From Saprospiraceae bacterium (lineage in GTDB: Bacteria; Bacteroidota; Bacteroidia; Chitinophagales; Saprospiraceae): a DNA stretch of 64,000 nucleotides. Shown here in pieces: positions 43,716-54,200 of this stretch (positions are counted from its first letter, which is position 1; each line of letters begins with the position of its first letter). The position numbers were made by a program, and so were the translations under genes. Below the pieces are notes generated by a model. That model did no database searches and had not been told where the DNA came from. It saw only the letters and a program-made list of their open reading frames with translations. Location: NCBI GenBank assembly GCA_029262995.1, contig JAJCYH010000011.1, forward strand, positions 186,001 to 250,000, given 5' to 3'.

Positions 43716-44993
43716 CTACTTAAATATCAGCATATACTTATTCTTCTTTCCGTTTTCGATAAACATATGATTACCAGTCAAAAGATTTTCTACACTTACA
43801 GTCTGTTCTTGATCCGTTAGTTTGTTTTTGTTTATACTGATTGCATTTCCTTTGACGGCCCTTCTGAACTCACTTAAAGAGCTGAATATTTCTGTCTCTT
43901 TAGTACACAAATCCTCTAATTTGATGGTTGATGCTATTTTGTCAATAGGAATTGTAAATGATGGAATTTCTTTACTTACCATATTTAGGGAAGTAGATGA
44001 CATAGCTTGAAGAGATTGCGTATCGAGTTTTTTGTTGAATATTATTTCAGACACTTCCTTGACCGCACTAAAGTCTTCTTCACTATGAACGCGTTTGGTA
44101 ATTTCTTCGGCTAATATTTCCTTAATTGCCCGTGGATTATCTTTTAAGTCACTCTCCATAGTTTCAATTTCATTTCTACCCTTTAAGGTAAAATATCTTG
44201 TAAGCCTTGGAACATCATTATCATCGGCATTTATCCAGAATTGATAGAATTGATAAGGACTGGTTAACTCAGGGTCTAGCCAGATATTCCCTTCTTCTGA
44301 TTTACCAAATTTTTTGCCGTCAGATTTGGTAAGTAATTTTGTAGTTATGGCATAAGCTTTCGAACCACTCAAGTTTCTTCGAATAAACTCTACGCCTGAT
44401 GTAATATTTCCCCATTGGTCGGAACCTCCCATCTGAAAATGACATTTTTCCTTTTCGTAAAGTACTTGAAAATCATAAGATTGTAACAACTGATAGCTGA
44501 ATTCGGTAAATGATAGCCCAGAATCAAGTCTATTTTTTACAGAGTCTTTAGACATCATGTAATTCACAGTTAAGGTTTTGCCGACGTTCCTTAAAAACTC
44601 AAGGATATTCATATCGCTGTAGAAATCTAGATTATTTCTCATTAATGCCCGGTTTCCGGATTTTCCGAACTCAAGAAATTTCTCCATTTGCTTCATTTGG
44701 AATTGAACGTTTCGATCCAGTTCCTCGGTAGTCTTCAATTCTCTCTCCTTATCTTTTCCTGAAGGATCACCAACTCTTCCTGTAGCGCCTCCCATTAAAA
44801 CGATTGGCTTGTGTCCGCAGTTTTGCCATAGTGTCAAAGCCATGATTTGAACGTAATTTCCTATGGTCATTGAAGGTGCAGTTGGGTCAAACCCAATATA
44901 TGCTGTACACATTCTACTTTCTGTTGCTTCCTTTGCTCCAGGAATAAAATCATGAAGTATATTCCTCCACTGTAATTCTTCAAAAAACTGCAT
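43716..44993 (-). CDS. tyrS: Tyrosyl-tRNA synthetase with altered HIGH motif
   Basis: 425 residues with class I catalytic domain (1-330) and a C-terminal S4 RNA-binding domain (about 355-425). YIGFDPTAP, GGATGRVGDPSGK, QLLQSYDFQVL (tyrosine pocket), GGSDQWGNI and the KMSKS-equivalent KFGKS (within KKFGKSEEGN) are intact. The position normally held by H-x-G-H reads TIGN (Thr43, Asn46), so both signature histidines are absent. It charges tRNA-Tyr. A promoter (TTG, TAATTTTG) lies 18-46 bases upstream. No second tyrS is in the window. Confidence 0.95.
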   Translation of the reverse strand: MQFFEELQWRNILHDFIPGAKEATESRMCTAYIGFDPTAPSMTIGNYVQIMALTLWQNCGHKPIVLMGGATGRVGDPSGKDKERELKTTEELDRNVQFQMKQMEKFLEFGKSGNRALMRNNLDFYSDMNILEFLRNVGKTLTVNYMMSKDSVKNRLDSGLSFTEFSYQLLQSYDFQVLYEKEKCHFQMGGSDQWGNITSGVEFIRRNLSGSKAYAITTKLLTKSDGKKFGKSEEGNIWLDPELTSPYQFYQFWINADDNDVPRLTRYFTLKGRNEIETMESDLKDNPRAIKEILAEEITKRVHSEEDFSAVKEVSEIIFNKKLDTQSLQAMSSTSLNMVSKEIPSFTIPIDKIASTIKLEDLCTKETEIFSSLSEFRRAVKGNAISINKNKLTDQEQTVSVENLLTGNHMFIENGKKNKYMLIFK

Positions 44994-45010
44994 TTCCTAA
45001 GTTTAGATTG

Positions 45011-45039
45011 CAAAATTATAAATAACGATACGAATGCAA
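45011..45039 (-). promoter_or_regulatory. tyrS promoter
   Basis: On the minus strand TTG (45039-45037) and TAATTTTG (45018-45011) lie 18 bases apart. The -7 box is a perfect TAnnTTTG. The expected start is within about 12 bases of the ATG, so the leader is very short. Confidence 0.6.
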
Positions 45040-45067
45040 ATGATTTCAGCGAAAATTACTGAATGAT

Positions 45068-45550
45068 TTATAGAAGTAAATCTTTATTAAATGAATGTGG
45101 TAATAAAACCTCAATGCCTTGAATAGCAACAATTTCGTTATTCTCACTGGTCAAGTAGAGTGAAATCTTTGAGTTTTGCCGCATTTCAAATTCCTGTATC
45201 ACTTGTCGGCAGGCACCACAAGGCATACATACTTCTTTCAGTGGCTTTGTTGGATAGCTCGCTGTTATTGCTAATGCCTTAATAGTAAATTCAGATTCTG
45301 AAGCTCCAGCACCATAAAGTGCTACACGCTCAGCACACATACAAAGAGGGTAGGATGCATTCTCTTGATTACAGCCATGGTATATATTGCCATTATCTAA
45401 TAATAGTGAAGCACCTACATAGAAATTAGAATAAGGAGCATAAGCTCTTTTCAATTGACGCTTAGCAGAATTGATTAGCTCTTGGATTTCACTATCTAAT
45501 TCGTCTAATGAATTGTAAATTTGACATTCGAAATTATATTTTGAATTCAT
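45068..45550 (-). CDS. cdd: Cytidine deaminase
   Basis: 160 residues, the tetrameric form. Zinc and proton-transfer site: CAE in LCMCAERVALYGAG (about 76) and PCGACRQ (about 112). AYAPYSNFYVGASLLLDNG is the substrate-binding start. It deaminates cytidine and deoxycytidine in pyrimidine salvage. The reading direction is the same as tyrS, with a 74-base gap and a separate tyrS promoter between them. Confidence 0.95.
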   Translation of the reverse strand: MNSKYNFECQIYNSLDELDSEIQELINSAKRQLKRAYAPYSNFYVGASLLLDNGNIYHGCNQENASYPLCMCAERVALYGAGASESEFTIKALAITASYPTKPLKEVCMPCGACRQVIQEFEMRQNSKISLYLTSENNEIVAIQGIEVLLPHSFNKDLLL

Positions 45551-45620
45551 GCACTTGTTTTCTTCATATAAATATAGTTTTATGTTTTCAATTAACTTAC
45601 TTTTCTAACTTCTGCCTTAT

Positions 45621-46601
45621 ATGGGAGTAATGATAGCTTGTAGCCCAAGTACTGGAAGTTCTCTACTACGAAGATTGCTTAACAGACACTCAAAACTGTT
45701 TTGCGGCCCAGAATCTTCTTTATTATCGAAAGATGAGCTTTACGCAAATTGGTCACTACACAAAAATAGACTTCTGTCTAAGAGATTCTTTGGATTAAAG
45801 GAAAGGGGTTGGCATCACTTTAGAGGCATTAATATTGATAAAGAATTTGGAGTCTCAGAAAAAGATTTCCACCATTTACTACAAGAATCTAATGCCTTTG
45901 ATTCCTTTCTTAAAGGTTTTTTTAAATTTCCACTCTTAAAATATGATAAAGAGTTATGGATTGAAAAAACACCATCTAATGCCTTTACGGCAAAACTTTT
46001 TCTTGAATATTTTAAGGGAGGAAAACTTATCCATATTACAAGAAACCCTTATGATACTATTGCTTCACTGGTCAGTAGAGGTATGTCTGTTTATCAGTCT
46101 TCTGCCGTTTGTTTATTAAATACCTGTGAATTGTTAAAACTCCAAAATCATTCTAGTCATTTTCTTATAAAGTTTGAAGATTTGATTTTTTACCCAGAAA
46201 AAAATCTAACAAACTTACTTGGCTTTTTGGGATACGAATTCGAATCTCAAATGTTGGTAAGTGACGATCATTTTAATGAAAACAATTATATCGAAGGTTG
46301 GAAATATAAGGAAACTGATCCTATTGGTAAAAATAGCATTAATAAGTTTGATACACTGACGAAAGACAAACAGAGAGAAATAATACTAACAATGCAAGTG
46401 TTGCAATCTAAATTACATGTTAATATAAATTCATTTGAGGGGATTTGTAAAAACTTAAATTATAATTACAGGAGTGAAGAAGTAAATCCTTCTTTCAAAT
46501 TTAAGCTAAGGTTTGAAATGCTTATGGACAAAATTAAACGTACGTTAGGATTGCGTTATTTTAATGCTTTTAATTTTCCATTATTAATTAGTAATGACTG
46601 A
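45621..46601 (+). CDS. Sulfotransferase-family protein
   Basis: 326 residues. The 5'-phosphosulfate loop SPSTGSSLLRRLLNRH (about 8) and the 3'-phosphate motif ITRNPYDTIASLVSRG (about 140) place it in the PAPS-dependent sulfotransferase superfamily. The rest matches bacterial Sulfotransfer_3-type proteins of similar length. It would transfer sulfate from PAPS to a carbohydrate, lipid or peptide; the acceptor is not evident. No PAPS synthesis genes are close. It overlaps the prmC start by 8 bases, so the two are coupled although functionally unrelated. It has no signal peptide. Confidence 0.82.
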   Translation: MGVMIACSPSTGSSLLRRLLNRHSKLFCGPESSLLSKDELYANWSLHKNRLLSKRFFGLKERGWHHFRGINIDKEFGVSEKDFHHLLQESNAFDSFLKGFFKFPLLKYDKELWIEKTPSNAFTAKLFLEYFKGGKLIHITRNPYDTIASLVSRGMSVYQSSAVCLLNTCELLKLQNHSSHFLIKFEDLIFYPEKNLTNLLGFLGYEFESQMLVSDDHFNENNYIEGWKYKETDPIGKNSINKFDTLTKDKQREIILTMQVLQSKLHVNINSFEGICKNLNYNYRSEEVNPSFKFKLRFEMLMDKIKRTLGLRYFNAFNFPLLISND

Positions 46602-47394
46602 AGCTGAACTACATAATCATTTGATGAATAAATTGGAGGGTTTTTTCTCTGAGCGGGAATTGTATTCTGTAGTGAGATTTTATCTCGATTGCAAGGATGT
46701 TTTGCTTAGAGATCATGCCAAAGATATTAAGCTTCTTAATTCTGGAATGCCAGTGCAATATGTTTGTAACACAGCGTATTTTTATGGGAATGAATTCTAT
46801 GTCGATCCCAGGGTGTTAATTCCAAGACCTGAAACCGAAGAACTTGTATATTGGATATATCAGGACCATAAATTGGAACAGGGTAAAGAACTATTGGATA
46901 TAGGATCTGGTAGTGGATGTATCTTAATCAGTCTGCTTAATCGATTGACTGATTGGAATGGGATAGCTGTGGATATTAGTCAAGCAGCATTGGATGTAGT
47001 ATCTAAGAATGCAAGCAGGTATGATAAAGATATACAATTGGTAAATTGGAACATATTATCTCAAGATGTACCCATTAATTTAGAGGAAATCGATGTGATT
47101 GTCTCCAATCCACCATATATTCTTAAATCTGAAAAGTCAAGAATGGACGATTCAGTTCTTGACTTTGAGCCTGAAATAGCATTGTTCGTTGATGGGGAAG
47201 ATGCATTGATCTTCTATTATAGGCTAATAGAACTGTTGGTGTCAAGTAATAATAGTCAAGCTGTTGTTTACATGGAAACGAGTGACCTATACCATGACGA
47301 ATTATCTGATTATTTGAATACAAAGAATCTTCGCTATGAATTCAGAAAGGACATGCAAGAAAAATGGCGAATGTTGAAAGTATATAATAATTAA
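46594..47394 (+). CDS. prmC: Release factor glutamine methyltransferase
   Basis: 266 residues. Helical N-terminal domain (about 1-80), VLIPRPETEELVYWI (family motif), SAM motif I LLDIGSGSGCILISLL (about 103), and the catalytic NPPY in VIVSNPPYILKSE (about 171), which holds the target glutamine amide. It methylates the GGQ glutamine of peptide chain release factors. It follows and overlaps the sulfotransferase gene. Confidence 0.93.
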   Translation: MTEAELHNHLMNKLEGFFSERELYSVVRFYLDCKDVLLRDHAKDIKLLNSGMPVQYVCNTAYFYGNEFYVDPRVLIPRPETEELVYWIYQDHKLEQGKELLDIGSGSGCILISLLNRLTDWNGIAVDISQAALDVVSKNASRYDKDIQLVNWNILSQDVPINLEEIDVIVSNPPYILKSEKSRMDDSVLDFEPEIALFVDGEDALIFYYRLIELLVSSNNSQAVVYMETSDLYHDELSDYLNTKNLRYEFRKDMQEKWRMLKVYNN

Positions 47395-47398
47395 AATC

Positions 47399-47779
47399 TT
47401 AGGCACCAGCTTTTTTAATATCTGAAGCACCTTTTGTTTTTAAGAAGGCAATAACTTTGTCTCGGTGATCTCCTTGTAAGATGATTTCTCCATTTTTTTG
47501 GGAACCTCCTACGCCACAATGAGATTTTAATTGCTTTTCTAAGTCTTTCATTAACGCATTAGTCATATCCAATCCTTTAATTATAGATACTGATTTTCCT
47601 CCTCTGCCTTTTTTTTCGAGATGAATTCTAATGACCGACTTCTTAATAAAGAAATCGGACTTAAAATTCTCCTTTTTATCCTCAGGCATTTGAGGAGCAT
47701 TTTCTGGATTCCCTAAGGACTGAAACTGATCCCAATTTAATGATGTATTTTTCTTCTTTGCCAAATTTTTTTTCTGCAA
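47399..47779 (-). CDS. SUI1/eIF1-family translation initiation factor-like protein
   Basis: 126 residues; the SUI1 domain (about 50-126) is clear: RIHLEKKGRGGKSVSIIKGL, the glycine-rich CGVGGSQKNGEIILQGDHR and a final helix with AFLKTKGASDIKKAG. The first 45 residues are basic and probably flexible. Bacterial homologues (YciH type) inhibit or adjust translation initiation. It ends 5 bases from the prmC stop and begins 6 bases after the giant T9SS protein gene ends, on the same strand. Confidence 0.9.
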   Translation of the reverse strand: MQKKNLAKKKNTSLNWDQFQSLGNPENAPQMPEDKKENFKSDFFIKKSVIRIHLEKKGRGGKSVSIIKGLDMTNALMKDLEKQLKSHCGVGGSQKNGEIILQGDHRDKVIAFLKTKGASDIKKAGA

Positions 47780-47785
47780 TATATA

Positions 47786-50700
47786 TTATTCCGAGATAAA
47801 GAGCTTAAAGGATTTGTAGTTTCCATTAACACTCAACTTTAAGATATATATTCCAGTAGAGTAATTCTTTTTATTAATTGAGTACTGGTTATATGCACTT
47901 GCACTTAATAATTTTCGGCCGTCAAGGCTAAGAAATTCAATTTGAAACGTTCCGGGATCTTTTGATTCAATTAAAATTTCATGAGCATTTTCTGTAATCA
48001 TAAATATATCAGACTCAATCTCTATTATACTGCTTGTACAGTCACAATTTATTTCTAATTCCTGTGCATCGACACAATCTTCTATACCTTTAAATTTTAT
48101 AGCAATTTCATTGATGTTTTCCTCAATATGAAAAGGACCTAGAGCTACTGGAAGATTTGAAACTGTATATTCGCCATAGAACCTTCCATTACCTCTAAGT
48201 ATAAATTCTTGTTGAGGATTGGTAAAGTTATGTTCAGCATCTACTACTATATAAAAGAAATCATCATCGCATAATGTTTGTATGGCATTGATTTCAATTA
48301 ATTCACACTCATGTCTTTCTTGAGGTAAAAATGCAATCTCTTCACAACAGTCATGCATGTCATTAACGCATATCTTTAACAATACTGAATCTTTTTTATC
48401 AATACCTTCAAGTATTATCTCAAGTGGCGTCTCAGAGACTCTTTCATAATATTGGAAATGCCCATTAGCAAAGATATCCAGCCCTCTGTTTTGATCTCTA
48501 GAAAGATCAAAGTCAACAACAACCAAAATATTTCCATTGTCAAGACATTCAGTTTCAATAACTGTCAGGTTGTCTAAGGTGCAGTCAGGTTGTTCATCAC
48601 AATCAGGACCCATGAATTCAAGAACAGCACAACAATTTGGATTGTCATTGTCACAAATCCGAATCAAATCATATTCAACATCCCTGGACGTAAAGCCTTG
48701 AATTCTTATAGGTAAATCACTATAGGCATAGAATCCAATAAAATGATTTCCAGCGAATACATCAAAGAAGTCATTGGTATTTCCATTGTATCCGAAATTT
48801 AAAGTTAGGTTATAAGTTCCGTCATTATTGCATTCAAAATCAAATACTTCAATTTCAGAAATTTCGCATTGCGAATGACAACATGAAATATCATTATGCA
48901 GTCCTACTTCCTTACTGCATCCTAATTCCAAATCGATAACTATAAATTCATAAGCTAGGTCACAATTGGCTTCAATTGGTCCAATTGTATAGAAGTTATG
49001 GCCATAATCAAATGTATCATAGACGATTCCATTGCCTCTGATGATAAATCCCTCATCGCCTGGATTCTCTATGTCAAAGGCTATATCTACATAAAATTGA
49101 CCATGGCTGTCACATTCATGAGCTTCTGCAATAACATCAAAAAACTCACAATCTTGTTCAGCATCACAGTCAGGACCTAAGAATTCATGAACAGCGCAAC
49201 AATTTGGATTGTCATTGTCACAGATCCGAATCAAATCATATTCAACATCCCTTGGTGTAAAACCTTGAATTCTAATCGGTAAATCGGCATAGGCATAAAA
49301 TCCAACAAACTGATTACCAGCGAATACATCAAAGAAGTCGTTTGTCGTTCCTTCGTAGTTAAAGTTCAAGCTAAGATTATATGTGCCATCATTATTGCAT
49401 TCAAAATCAAATACTTCAATTTCAGAAATTTCACATTGCGATTGGCAACAAGGAATAACATTTTGAAGTCCAGTTTCTTGTTCACATCCAAGAGCCAGGT
49501 CGATTACAATAAATTCATAAGCTAGATCACAATTTACATCAATAGGTCCAATTGTATAGAAGTTTTGACCATAGTCAAAAGTATCATATACAATTCCATT
49601 ACCGGTAATGATAAAGCCTGCATCACCAGGATTTTCGATTTCGAAAGCTATATCCACAAAGAATCTTCCAGCACTGTCACATTCGTGTGCTTCAGCAATC
49701 ATTTCAAATATTCTACATTCGTCGTCCTCGCAATCAGGTCCTAAAAACTCTAATGTCTGGCAACAATTAATATTATCGTTTATACAAACGGTTATAATGT
49801 CATGTTCAACATCTCGAGAAGGAAAGGAATCTATAATTATTGGAAGCTCATGAAGAGAATAAAATCCTAAATAATTGTTTCCTGAGTAGACTTCAAAAAA
49901 ATCATTTCCTGGATTTTCATATTCAAAGTTTAAATACAATGAATAAAAGCCATTGCCATCACACCCTTGTGGATCAACGATGAGTTCAAATATCTGGCAT
50001 TCTTCAAAGTTAGAACAATCCGGTGCATCGTTCCATTCACTACCTGTAATACAAAAGGGATTATCTTGTTCTTGAATATAAAAGGTATAAAGTTCACCAC
50101 TAATGTCAAACTCACCTACCAAGAAAGGGAAATCTGTTACTGCAACTAAATTGGTTTCTGAATTTAAATCATCACCTGTATAAAAATGAACCCAAAGACT
50201 GTCATCATTACCATGATAATCGTCAATAAGTATATAGGCCTCATATGTTGAATCTGATGTGCAAACAAACTCTCTCAATGAACCAAATTCACCATTTGAA
50301 AATGAACATTCTGGAGCGTTTTCGCAATCTTCATTATCAAAATCGAAATAGGTTTCACATTCTGGTGTATCGGTATCCCTTATGGAAAGAAAATCTGCGA
50401 AACGATAGCCAGGTATATTAATAAAGTAAGGAGAATTTCCATATTCAAAGTGCATTACAAAACCATTGCTGTAATAAACGTCAAATCCTGAATTGCCAGG
50501 AGAGTCGTTTTCAACAACAAATTGTAATTCCCTATAGCCTGTACTGTCACATTCTGCAATAGCAATGTTGGAAACCTCAATTTCACAATTTGCATTACAG
50601 CATACAGGTTCTGTAAAAGCATAAAAATCAGTGCATAATTCATTACCCAAGTCTATAATAACAAACTCTAATAAAGTATTGCAATCTGCTTCAAATGGAC

Positions 50701-50935
50701 CAACCGTATAAAATGGTTCGCCGTACTCAAACTGACCGTAGTTGTTCCCATTCCCATTAATAATAAACCCGGAAGAGGTGTTTTCGTAGTTGAATTCTAT
50801 ATCGACATAGAATTGATCGTTTTCATTACAATCTTGAATTTCTGTATAAACGTCAGATATACTACAATCTTGAGCATTAGTTTTAATGACGAACAAGGTC
50901 ATAATTATTAAAAAACCAGCAAGTAATTTCTTCAT
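47786..50935 (-). CDS. Giant secreted cysteine-rich repeat protein with T9SS tail
   Basis: 1049 residues. A signal peptide (KKLLAGFLIIMTLFVIKTNA) is followed by about ten related modules of 90-100 residues, each with the layout Cys-x-hydrophobic, an acidic Cys stretch (IRICDNDNPNCC, EAHECDS), and a Gly/Asn-rich beta core (FDVFAGN, IIRGNGIVYDTFDYG). Two modules form a 189-residue unit repeated twice almost exactly. The last 75 residues end in a T9SS type A sorting domain (IEFLSLDGRKLLSA, STGIYILKLSVNG). It is expected at the cell surface or released; a beta-sandwich adhesin role is possible. A minus-strand TAAATTTG lies 53 bases upstream. Confidence 0.8.
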   Translation of the reverse strand: MKKLLAGFLIIMTLFVIKTNAQDCSISDVYTEIQDCNENDQFYVDIEFNYENTSSGFIINGNGNNYGQFEYGEPFYTVGPFEADCNTLLEFVIIDLGNELCTDFYAFTEPVCCNANCEIEVSNIAIAECDSTGYRELQFVVENDSPGNSGFDVYYSNGFVMHFEYGNSPYFINIPGYRFADFLSIRDTDTPECETYFDFDNEDCENAPECSFSNGEFGSLREFVCTSDSTYEAYILIDDYHGNDDSLWVHFYTGDDLNSETNLVAVTDFPFLVGEFDISGELYTFYIQEQDNPFCITGSEWNDAPDCSNFEECQIFELIVDPQGCDGNGFYSLYLNFEYENPGNDFFEVYSGNNYLGFYSLHELPIIIDSFPSRDVEHDIITVCINDNINCCQTLEFLGPDCEDDECRIFEMIAEAHECDSAGRFFVDIAFEIENPGDAGFIITGNGIVYDTFDYGQNFYTIGPIDVNCDLAYEFIVIDLALGCEQETGLQNVIPCCQSQCEISEIEVFDFECNNDGTYNLSLNFNYEGTTNDFFDVFAGNQFVGFYAYADLPIRIQGFTPRDVEYDLIRICDNDNPNCCAVHEFLGPDCDAEQDCEFFDVIAEAHECDSHGQFYVDIAFDIENPGDEGFIIRGNGIVYDTFDYGHNFYTIGPIEANCDLAYEFIVIDLELGCSKEVGLHNDISCCHSQCEISEIEVFDFECNNDGTYNLTLNFGYNGNTNDFFDVFAGNHFIGFYAYSDLPIRIQGFTSRDVEYDLIRICDNDNPNCCAVLEFMGPDCDEQPDCTLDNLTVIETECLDNGNILVVVDFDLSRDQNRGLDIFANGHFQYYERVSETPLEIILEGIDKKDSVLLKICVNDMHDCCEEIAFLPQERHECELIEINAIQTLCDDDFFYIVVDAEHNFTNPQQEFILRGNGRFYGEYTVSNLPVALGPFHIEENINEIAIKFKGIEDCVDAQELEINCDCTSSIIEIESDIFMITENAHEILIESKDPGTFQIEFLSLDGRKLLSASAYNQYSINKKNYSTGIYILKLSVNGNYKSFKLFISE
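48584..49717 (-). repeat. Tandem 567-base internal duplication
   Basis: Two direct copies, roughly 49151-49717 and 48584-49150, share long identical stretches (for example AATTTGGATTGTCATTGTCA at 48634 and 49201, exactly 567 bases apart). They encode the 189-residue unit of the giant protein and appear to be a recent in-frame expansion. Exact borders cannot be set by eye. Confidence 0.75.
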
Positions 50936-50980
50936 TTGTGTTTCTTTTGAGCGTTTGATGATGATACATTAATATATATC

Positions 50981-50988
50981 CAAATTTA
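50981..50988 (-). promoter_or_regulatory. Promoter -7 box for the giant repeat protein
   Basis: TAAATTTG on the minus strand is a perfect TAnnTTTG, 46 bases before the ATG. No TTG is found at the usual distance upstream. Confidence 0.4.
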
Positions 50989-51222
50989 TAGCAATTCGTT
51001 GCGTGAAAGCTAATTTGTTTAAATATCATAAAAAAATTTAATAAATCAATGCGATTTATTTTATACACTTTCTCTTGATCCTTTGCGGTTTATATATTGT
51101 GATGAATTATAATATATGAACACATTATAGATAGTTATAATTTGATCGATCTTTTGGAATAAATCTTGGTCTTAGTAGCCTGATATAAAAGGGCTTGGAT
51201 TATCCAAGTTCCAATTGCTTGT

Positions 51223-54200
51223 ATGAGCAAAAACGAATACATAATACTAAGATCAATGTTAGTAACTTACTTTACACACATTTTAAAAACACTATCAGCA
51301 TTAGTACTGGTGATAATGTTTTCTTTAACTAGCCTTAATTCCCAGGTTTCTTATTCGTGCTTTTGTGACGATAGTTTTCCTGAAGGCGTTTTAGGATTTA
51401 ACATTACTGTTTTTGGTGATGCGCCAGGTGAGACTTGGACGGTAGACAATGTCATTCGACTTTATCGAAGTGTTGAACCTCTAATCGTTCTTAGTAATGG
51501 AACAGTATTGGAAGCTGATCCAATGAATCCTTCACAATATGTGATTAGCGGCTTTGCTTTTAATGGTGTTGCGCCATTTGTCACAATTAGAGATGGAATG
51601 GGTAATATATTTGATGTAAATATGATTACTTGTGTTATTCCAGAAGGTGAGATTATAGGGGATGATTCAATCTGTTTGGGAACTACAGCAGAATTACTGT
51701 TTGATGTGACAGCCAATAACATTGTTCCAGGCACTACAGTTTGGAATACTCCAGGTGCAATATCTGCGGTTCCATATGGACAAGATGATTTAAGATTGAG
51801 AGTTGAATATGGAATGCCCGGTTCTTATATTATTTCCGCTACAACTACTTCTTCAACCAATTGCGATATTTCAGATGATTTTATTATAGAAGTATTTGAT
51901 GCAGCAGATGGGATGGAGATAAGTGGACCCGATTATATCTGTCTTGCTAATGCGACTGATGTAATGTATTCAGTATCTAACCCTGATAATTATCCAATTG
52001 TATGGACTACAGATTTGGGGACAGTAAGCTTTTCTCCTTTTTTAGGAAATGCAATGACTGGGTCGGGTTCGGACGTTGATGTTACTTTCCCTAATACTGG
52101 AACTTATACTTTGGAAGTAAATAATGAAGATGTAAATGGCTGCCTTATTGATAATGTTGAATATGTGGTTCAAGTAGTAGATGTAATAGATACAGTTCAG
52201 ATTATTGGAGAGTCATATGTTTGTGAAGGCAATACTGCAATTTATACAATTGCTAATGCAGGATCATATACCAACTTACAATGGTTAGTTAGTCCAGCGA
52301 TGGATGCAGTTATGGACCCTGCGGATGGTATGGCAGAGTCTGTGGAAATAATGTATAACGTAATAGGTAACTATACCTTAACTGGTAGTGGGACAACTGT
52401 TGATGGATGTACATTTATGTCATCATTGGATATTACGGTTCCTAGTAATAATGTGCCATCCTTAGCATGTAATAATTCTGTAAATGTAAGTTTAAACAAC
52501 AATTGTATCCTTGAACTACTTCCAGATATGATTTTGGAAGGTAATATTAATGATAATGAAGCTTATGATATTATAATTGAAGATTATGCCAATGGTCAGG
52601 TATTACCTAATAATATGGTAACACAGGACCAATTGGGTCATGTTTTTAAAGTAACTGTAATTGAAAAGTGTGGTGGTAATTCATGCTGGGGCAATCTAGT
52701 TGTTGAAGATAAGTCTGTTACACCTTTGGATCCGTATTGTTCTACAAGTCCAATTATAACGACTTGTTATGATTTTGACTTAAACTTGGCTGAGCCTCTT
52801 GGTTTTCCTGATTTCCCTGATGATGCAAGCTGGGTGTATAACACACAGACTGGCAATTGGTTGGTTTCTGGATTTGATAATTGTTCTGATGCATTGTTGT
52901 CATTCGATGATGAGGTATTATCTACAGAGGTATGTGATGACCCACAAATAATCAGAAGGATTTGGACAGCAGTGGATATAAATAATGGTGAATTTACAAC
53001 ATGCGAAGTACTAATTCATGTAGCACTAACCGATCACAATTCAATTGTTTGGCCTAAAGATTATGATTCTACATTGGATGCTGATGCAAATGGCGCTATG
53101 GACACAGATGACATATGGCCATCATTGGATCCTTGTAATCTTACACCTCACTCTGGATTATTATGTGGTGATTTTTGGTATAATGATGCCAATGGTAATC
53201 CGTCTCCTGATTGTACAGGGGCACCTTTTAGTTTTGGTTTTTCCTGCCCTAACTTAACACTTATAGGATATAAAGATAAAGTTCTACCTGTTTGTGGTAG
53301 TTCTAAAAAGATTTTAAGACAGTGGACGATTTGGGATGCTTGTGACTTGACAGATATCATGCATACACAAATCATTACATTGATGGATACCATTCCACCT
53401 GTTTGTTCTCCACCTATAGAAACACAAGTGACTACTGATATTCACGAATGTGGTGCTGATATTTATGTTGAACCTCCAGTTGTTACTGGTGAATGCGATG
53501 AATTCACGTATACCATAAGATATAAACTTAAAGATCAGTTTGGTTTTGATCCAAATTTATTTACTGCCAATAATATAAGTTATGATTCAGATAAGAAGCA
53601 ATACGTAATTCATGATGTTTCTTTTAATACAGATTCAATTTGGGTACAGTATATAGTAAGAGATGCATGTGGTAATAAAGCAAATCAGTGTTTTGCAGAG
53701 TTTGAACTAGTTGATGATGAACAGCCTATACCTGCTTGTGATTTCAATAACTTTGTAACCCTAAATCAATATGGGGAAGCATGGGTTGGACCTTCTACAT
53801 TTGATGATAACAGTTGGGATAATTGTGGAATTTATCAACATGTTATTAGAAGAATGGAAGATAAATGTGAATGTGCAGAACCTAGATTTGATTATTTGCA
53901 ATCTTTAGGTGAATATAATGGACATTATTATTATTTGTCGAAAGACAAGATGCATGCAGGTAAAGCATTTGCACTTGCTAAAGCTATTGACGCTTATGTT
54001 GCTAGGATTGACAATGTAGAAGAAAATACTTGGTTAAGATCAAGAGTAAGTATCTTCACAAATAGTGACTATTATATAGGATTAAGTGGAGTCAGTGTAA
54101 ATTCTCTTGCTTGGCAGTCAGGTTCGTCAAGTTATACCAATTGGGATAACACAGAGCCTAGCTTAAGCTATAGCCTAAAGGCGAATGAAAGAGTTTATAC

